Shown in pieces: positions 60,111 to 64,000 of a stretch of 64,000 bases of DNA. Below the pieces are notes generated by a model that worked only from the letters and a program-made list of their open reading frames with translations, was not told the DNA's origin and did not search any database. Source of the DNA: Serratia sp. PL17 (GTDB taxonomy: Bacteria > Pseudomonadota > Gammaproteobacteria > Enterobacterales > Enterobacteriaceae); NCBI RefSeq assembly GCF_017832355.1, contig NZ_JAFIBY010000010.1:144135-208134 (forward strand). The letters are read 5' to 3'. The position numbers and the translations under genes were made by a program. The stretch's first letter is position 1. The number at the start of each line of letters is the position of its first letter.

Positions 60111-60276
60111 AGACGGGCCGGAGCCCGTCTAGATTTCTGACAAACACCCGAAAAACGTGGTTTTCGGATGTTTGGGGTAATGTAGAAAATATAATCCTTT
60201 GTTTTTATTAGTACTAAATGACTGCATCAGTCGCAAAGGATTTGATTAACAGTGTCAGACGGGCCGAAGCCCGTCT
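60111..60276 (-). other. Structured non-coding array downstream of metQ
   Basis: Contains four inverted repeats. Two near-identical hairpins AGACGGGC / GCCCGTCT stand at 60111-60130 and 60257-60276. Between them are CAAACA-CCGAAAA stem 60141-60174, and AATCCTTTG (60193) / CAAAGGATT (60234) enclosing GACTG-CAT-CAGTC. The leftmost, followed by TTGTTATTT on the minus strand, is the likely metNIQ terminator. Confidence 0.7.
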
Positions 60277-60309
60277 TGCAATTATAGGAATAAAATCGGT
60301 AATGAATAA

Positions 60310-61125
60310 TTACCAACCTTTAACTGCACCACCGTTAAAGATCTTGTTGGCCGCTTCGTTCACTTCGTCAGATTGGTAAGCCTGAACGAATTTCTTCACG
60401 TTTTCCGCGTCTTTGTTATCTTCGCGGGCAACCAGCAGGTTCACATACGGCGAGTCTTTGCCTTCAACGAACAGGCCGTCTTTCGCTGGGGTCAGGCCAA
60501 TCTGGCTGGCGTAAGTGGTATTGATTACCGCCAGTGCGATTTGCTGATCATCGAGTGAACGTGGCAACTGTGGTGCTTCCAGCTCGACCAGCTTCAGGTT
60601 TTTCGGGTTCTCAGTTACGTCCAGCACGGTCGGCAGCAGGCCAACACCGTCTTTCAGTTTGATCAGGTTAACCTTCTGCAGCAGCAGCAGGGAACGGCCC
60701 AGGTTCGTTGGGTCATTAGGCAAGGCAACCTGAGAACCGTCTTTCAGTTCGTCCAGAGATTTGATTTTCTTGGAGTAACCGGCAATCGGATAAACGAAGG
60801 TATTGCCGACTGCGACCAGTTTGTAGCCGCGATCCTTGATTTGCTGGTCCAGATAAGGTTTGTGCTGGAAGGCGTTCAGATCGATGTCACCTTTGCTCAG
60901 CGCTTCGTTTGGCAGCACGTAGTCATTGAACGTTACCAGCTCGACGTCCAGACCGTATTTCTCTTTCGCCACTTTTTGCGCGATTTCGGCGACCTGCTGT
61001 TCAGCACCGACAATGACGCCGACTTTAATATGGTTCGGATCTTTTTCTTCTTGACCACAGCCTACCAGAGCCAGAGTACCGATCAGTGCGCCGATTGCTG
61101 CGATGGATTTAAATTTTAACGACAT
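60310..61125 (-). CDS. metQ: D- and L-methionine-binding lipoprotein MetQ
   Basis: 271 aa. Substrate-binding component of the MetNIQ methionine ABC importer, anchored by lipid. Signal peptide MSLKFKSIAAIGALIGTLAL with lipobox LVGC. NlpA-family fold; the VALPNDPTNLGRSLLLLQ segment and NTTYASQIGL are conserved. An ERIC copy separates it from metI. Confidence 0.96.
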   Translation of the reverse strand: MSLKFKSIAAIGALIGTLALVGCGQEEKDPNHIKVGVIVGAEQQVAEIAQKVAKEKYGLDVELVTFNDYVLPNEALSKGDIDLNAFQHKPYLDQQIKDRGYKLVAVGNTFVYPIAGYSKKIKSLDELKDGSQVALPNDPTNLGRSLLLLQKVNLIKLKDGVGLLPTVLDVTENPKNLKLVELEAPQLPRSLDDQQIALAVINTTYASQIGLTPAKDGLFVEGKDSPYVNLLVAREDNKDAENVKKFVQAYQSDEVNEAANKIFNGGAVKGW

Positions 61126-61161
61126 ATCCCTTCCTCATTAGACTCGCATTTGAAATACGCT

Positions 61162-61275
61162 TTACCCTTTATCTTTCAAAGCCCAGCGTTGTTGGCTGTG
61201 TACGCTCACCCCAATTACTGTTCATGGGGACTCGCTTACTTGCCGACTGGCCAGGTTCTGAAATCTATCGGGTAG
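61162..61275 (-). repeat. ERIC element inside the metNIQ operon
   Basis: About 114 bp, minus orientation, between metI and metQ. TTACCCTTTATCTTTC, GTTGTTGGCTGTGTACG, CTCACCCC and CTGAAATCTATCGGGTA match the tsf-pyrH ERIC copy read backwards. It lies within a transcription unit, so it will be present in the mRNA as a long hairpin. Confidence 0.85.
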
Positions 61276-61299
61276 ATATCAGCGCAGTTGCTGTAAAAA

Positions 61300-61953
61300 C
61301 TACTTATGGGTGACGGCCTTGACGATCCGGTCACCGAAGAACTGAATCAGATAAACCAGCACCACCAGTAATACTAATACGGTATTCATTACTGTGGCGT
61401 TATAACCGATATAACCGTACTGATAACCAATCTGCCCCAGCCCACCTGCGCCAACAGCGCCGCCCATGGCGGAATAACCCACCAGAGTGATCAAGGTAAT
61501 GGTGGCGGCGTTAACTAAACCCGGCAGGGCTTCTGGCAACAACACCTTTTTAATGATTTGCATCGGGGTTGCGCCCATCGCACGGGCCGCTTCCACCAAG
61601 CCAGAGGGGATTTCCAACAGCGCGTTCTCTACCATACGGGCAATAAAGGGGGCAGCGCCTACGGTCAGTGGCACGATGGCCGCTTGCAGGCCAATCGACG
61701 TACCGACGATCAAACGAGTAAATGGAATCATCCACACCAACAGAATAATGAAGGGGATGGAACGGAAAACGTTCACTAACCCAGACAGTGTTCTATATAG
61801 CGTATTGTTGGCGGCGATTTGCCCCGGACGAGTCACATACAGCAGCACGCCAACCGGCAGGCCGAGTACGAAACCGAAAAAGCCGGAGACAAAGGTCATC
61901 ATGACGGTTTCCCACACGCCACGAGCCATTAACCACATCATTGCCTCAGACAT
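61300..61953 (-). CDS. metI: Methionine ABC transporter permease MetI
   Basis: 217 aa, five predicted membrane helices. Permease of the MetNIQ importer. The EAA loop that contacts the ATPase lies in [26 protein letters not shown]. Overlaps the end of metN by 8 bp, indicating coupled translation. Confidence 0.96.
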   Translation of the reverse strand: MSEAMMWLMARGVWETVMMTFVSGFFGFVLGLPVGVLLYVTRPGQIAANNTLYRTLSGLVNVFRSIPFIILLVWMIPFTRLIVGTSIGLQAAIVPLTVGAAPFIARMVENALLEIPSGLVEAARAMGATPMQIIKKVLLPEALPGLVNAATITLITLVGYSAMGGAVGAGGLGQIGYQYGYIGYNATVMNTVLVLLVVLVYLIQFFGDRIVKAVTHK

Positions 61954-62977
61954 AACCCAGAACCTCTACTTTTACCTGATTTTCCTGCAGGAACTTAATC
62001 GTTGCCAATGCGTCTTCATCACTGCCGTGGAGCTCAGCGAGCATCACGCCAAATTTGACGCCACCGGCATAGTCCATCTGCGCACTGATGATGTTGTTAT
62101 TCACGTTGAAACGGCGGGCAGCTTCTGACAGCAGCGGCGCATCAACTGACTGGCCGGTGAATTCCAGACGTAATAGTGGCTGACGGCCACCACTGCGTTC
62201 AGGCGCCAGGCGCTTGGCATAGTCATCCGGGATATCCAGGTGCAGCGTGGATTGAATGAACTGCTGGGCCAGCGGGGTTTTCGGGTGCGAGAACACTTCG
62301 CTGACACTGTCTTTTTCAATGAGTTGGCCCTGGCTGATAACCGCAACCTGATCACAGATGCGTTTTACCACGTCCATTTCATGGGTGATCAGCAAAATAG
62401 TCAGACCAAGACGACGGTTAATGTCTTTCAACAGTTCCAGAATTGAACGTGTGGTGGCCGGGTCCAGGGCGCTGGTGGCTTCATCACACAACAGAACTTT
62501 AGGTTGGCTTGCCAATGCACGGGCAATTGCCACGCGTTGCTTCTGGCCGCCTGACAGGTTAGCCGGATAGGCATCATGCTTATCTGACAAACCGACCAGT
62601 TCCAACAGTTCGGTCACGCGTTTTTTGATTTCAGCGCGCGGGGTGTTATCCAGCTCGAGCGGCAAAGCAACGTTGCCGAACACGGTACGGGAAGACAGCA
62701 GGTTAAAGTGTTGGAAAATCATGCCAATCTGACGGCGTGCGCGCGTCAGTTCGCTTTCAGACAGCGACGTCAGATCCTGTCCGTCGACCAGCACCTGGCC
62801 CGAGGTTGGGCGCTCAAGCATATTGGCGCAGCGGATCAAGGTACTTTTACCGGCGCCTGATGCACCGATAACGCCATAAATTTGCCCGGCAGGGACGTGA
62901 AGAGTCACGTCAGAGAGCGCGTTAATCGTGCGCGAACCCTGCTGGAACACTTTGGTGATGTTAGAAAGTTTAATCAT
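61946..62977 (-). CDS. metN: Methionine ABC transporter ATPase MetN
   Basis: 343 aa. ATP-binding subunit. Walker [10 protein letters not shown] is at about 38-46, signature [15 protein letters not shown] and Walker [13 protein letters not shown] follow. The C-terminal ACT-like domain (NIL, about 265-343) binds methionine and inhibits transport. First gene of the metN-metI-metQ operon. Confidence 0.97.
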   Translation of the reverse strand: MIKLSNITKVFQQGSRTINALSDVTLHVPAGQIYGVIGASGAGKSTLIRCANMLERPTSGQVLVDGQDLTSLSESELTRARRQIGMIFQHFNLLSSRTVFGNVALPLELDNTPRAEIKKRVTELLELVGLSDKHDAYPANLSGGQKQRVAIARALASQPKVLLCDEATSALDPATTRSILELLKDINRRLGLTILLITHEMDVVKRICDQVAVISQGQLIEKDSVSEVFSHPKTPLAQQFIQSTLHLDIPDDYAKRLAPERSGGRQPLLRLEFTGQSVDAPLLSEAARRFNVNNNIISAQMDYAGGVKFGVMLAELHGSDEDALATIKFLQENQVKVEVLGYV

Positions 62978-63022
62978 ATTCTTCTTATTTTAGCGTGGTT
63001 GCCCGTGGCTAGATAAAAGTAA

Positions 63023-63042
63023 ACCTTGGCGTGGACCAAGGT
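63023..63042 (-). other. Hairpin in the metN 5' leader
   Basis: ACCTTGG / CCAAGGT around a six-base loop, just downstream of the metN -10 element. It may stabilise the mRNA; no further role is evident. Confidence 0.5.
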
Positions 63043-63049
63043 ATGACTC

Positions 63050-63080
63050 AGATGTTAAGGCGTCTAGACGTCTAAGTCAA
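63050..63080 (-). promoter_or_regulatory. metN promoter with MetJ operator
   Basis: On the minus strand TTGACT (63080-63075) and TAACAT (63057-63052) are 17 bases apart. Three consecutive met boxes lie over the spacer and -10: AGACGTCT (perfect) at 63066-63073, AGGCGTCT at 63058-63065 and AGATGTTA at 63050-63057. MetJ with S-adenosylmethionine would block RNA polymerase here. Confidence 0.9.
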
Positions 63081-63164
63081 CGATCAACGCTGTTCTCTTC
63101 CGTTCTCAGCATTGGGTAAAACATGCGATACTGTGCACGTTTTCAGGCCCTCAGGAGCAAACCG

Positions 63165-63728
63165 GTGACACAAAGCGTTCCAGCAATTTTCCTCGATCGT
63201 GATGGCACGATTAATGTCGACCATGGCTACGTCCATGAAATCGATAATTTCCACTTTATTGATGGCGTGATTGACGCCTGTCGCGAACTTAAAAAGATGG
63301 GCTTTGCTTTGGTATTGGTGACTAACCAGTCTGGCATCGCACGCGGTAAGTTCAGCGAAGACCAGTTTATGTACCTGACTGAATGGATGGACTGGTCGTT
63401 AGCCGATCGTGATGTTGATCTGGATGGCATCTATTTCTGTCCACATCATCCAGAAGCAGTAATAGAAGAGTTCCGCCAAGTGTGCGATTGCCGCAAGCCT
63501 CAACCTGGCATGTTGTTGCAGGCGCAGCAGGAATTGAACATTGATATGGCTGCTTCTTATATGGTTGGCGACAAACTGGAAGATATGCAGGCGGCAATGG
63601 CGGCGGGTGTTGGCACAAAAGTACTGGTGCGTACCGGCAAGCCAGTCACTGAAGAAGGCGAGAAACTGGCAGATTGGGTGTTAAACAGCCTGGCAGACCT
63701 GCCGGAAGCCATTAAAAAGCGGGTTTAG
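63165..63728 (+). CDS. gmhB: D-glycero-beta-D-manno-heptose-1,7-bisphosphate 7-phosphatase
   Basis: 187 aa from GTG 63165 (SD AGGAG, seven bases); further in-frame codons upstream are not conserved. HAD-family phosphatase in ADP-heptose synthesis for the LPS inner core. Catalytic Asp11 and Asp13 in [11 protein letters not shown]. The zinc site CPHHP...CDCRKP (Cys-x-His, Cys-x-Cys) is intact. It precedes the rRNA operon, as in E. coli. Confidence 0.96.
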   Translation: MTQSVPAIFLDRDGTINVDHGYVHEIDNFHFIDGVIDACRELKKMGFALVLVTNQSGIARGKFSEDQFMYLTEWMDWSLADRDVDLDGIYFCPHHPEAVIEEFRQVCDCRKPQPGMLLQAQQELNIDMAASYMVGDKLEDMQAAMAAGVGTKVLVRTGKPVTEEGEKLADWVLNSLADLPEAIKKRV

Positions 63729-63780
63729 TAGACGTTATGCATGAATAGTGAGCGGTCAGATAAAAAGTGAATATTAATCC

Positions 63781-63808
63781 TTGTCATTCTGAGTCGGCTC
63801 CCTATAAT
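63781..63808 (+). promoter_or_regulatory. rRNA operon promoter P1
   Basis: TTGTCA and TATAAT with a 16-base spacer and the GC-rich discriminator GCGCC, hallmarks of rrn P1. An AT-rich UP-element-like stretch (AAAAAGTGAATATTAA) lies just upstream. Confidence 0.9.
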
Positions 63809-63889
63809 GCGCCTCCATCGACACGGAACATGTGAACAACTTCACAGAGTCTCCGGGGTTCGAAGAGAAAAAATCCTGAAATTTAGGGG

Positions 63890-63917
63890 TTGACTCTGAA
63901 AGAGGAAAGCGTATTAT
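63890..63917 (+). promoter_or_regulatory. rRNA operon promoter P2
   Basis: TTGACT and TATTAT with a 16-base spacer, about 110 bp downstream of P1, the usual arrangement in enterobacterial rrn operons. Confidence 0.88.
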
Positions 63918-63956
63918 ACGCCACCTCGAGATAGCAAGCTACGGCGGCTAACTCAC

Positions 63957-63968
63957 TGCTCTTTAACA
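63957..63968 (+). promoter_or_regulatory. boxA antitermination site of the rRNA leader
   Basis: TGCTCTTTAACA, followed by the conserved ATTTATCAGACAATCTGTGTG. It binds NusB-NusE to make transcription resistant to Rho. The 16S gene is past the right edge of the window. Confidence 0.93.
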
Positions 63969-64000
63969 ATTTATCAGACAATCTGTGTGGGCACTCCACA

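Overview
The window is ordinary enterobacterial chromosome, and gene content, protein sequences and ERIC repeats fit Serratia or a close relative. Nearly every gene has a recognisable E. coli counterpart, usually the same length to within a few residues. No prophage, insertion sequence, CRISPR array or cryptic gene cluster was seen. What is new is small in scale and lies mostly between genes.

Layout. 0-16.6 kb matches the E. coli 62-63 min region: amiC, three initiator tRNA genes, mltA, the tcdA/csdE/csdA sulfur-transfer genes, ygdI, sRNA gcvB, gcvA, ygdD, rlmM, xni, ppnN, queF, syd, sRNA csrB with an upstream UvrY-type box, an MFS transporter, yqcC, truC and the flavodoxin yqcA. A 61-bp palindromic element at 16553-16613 separates this from a block matching the E. 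coli 4-5 min region: yaeH, dapD, glnD, map, rpsB-tsf, pyrH, frr, dxr, uppS, cdsA, rseP, bamA, skp, lpxD, fabZ, lpxA, lpxB, rnhB, dnaE, accA and ldcC. This is a dense block for translation, isoprenoid and phospholipid synthesis, outer-membrane assembly and lipid A.

From 44.2 to 54.6 kb the E. coli order is interrupted by accessory genes: a MarR-family gene divergent from a small CxxC protein, then yaeR, then the whole acid-response set cadC-cadB-cadA-dtpC, then tilS and a small periplasmic c-type cytochrome. The two lysine decarboxylases, LdcC and CadA, therefore lie less than 5 kb apart. From 54.6 kb E. coli order resumes: rof, yaeP, yaeQ, arfB, nlpE, proS, trmO, rcsF, metQ, metI, metN and gmhB. 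The window ends in the promoter and leader of an rRNA operon (P1, P2, boxA), whose 16S gene lies beyond the right edge, as for rrnH in E. coli.

Regulation visible in sequence: a MetJ operator over the metN promoter, UvrY-type boxes before csrB, the conserved rpsB leader, a sigma-E-like promoter inside rseP, and a pair of matching operators in the MarR/CxxC divergent promoter. Eight ERIC copies are present, two of them internally deleted. Two copies appear to have become part of neighbouring reading frames: one gives xni its ribosome-binding site and GTG start, another gives lpxD its last codons and stop. A promoter, folded RNA and terminator between dxr and uppS look like an unannotated small RNA or attenuated leader.
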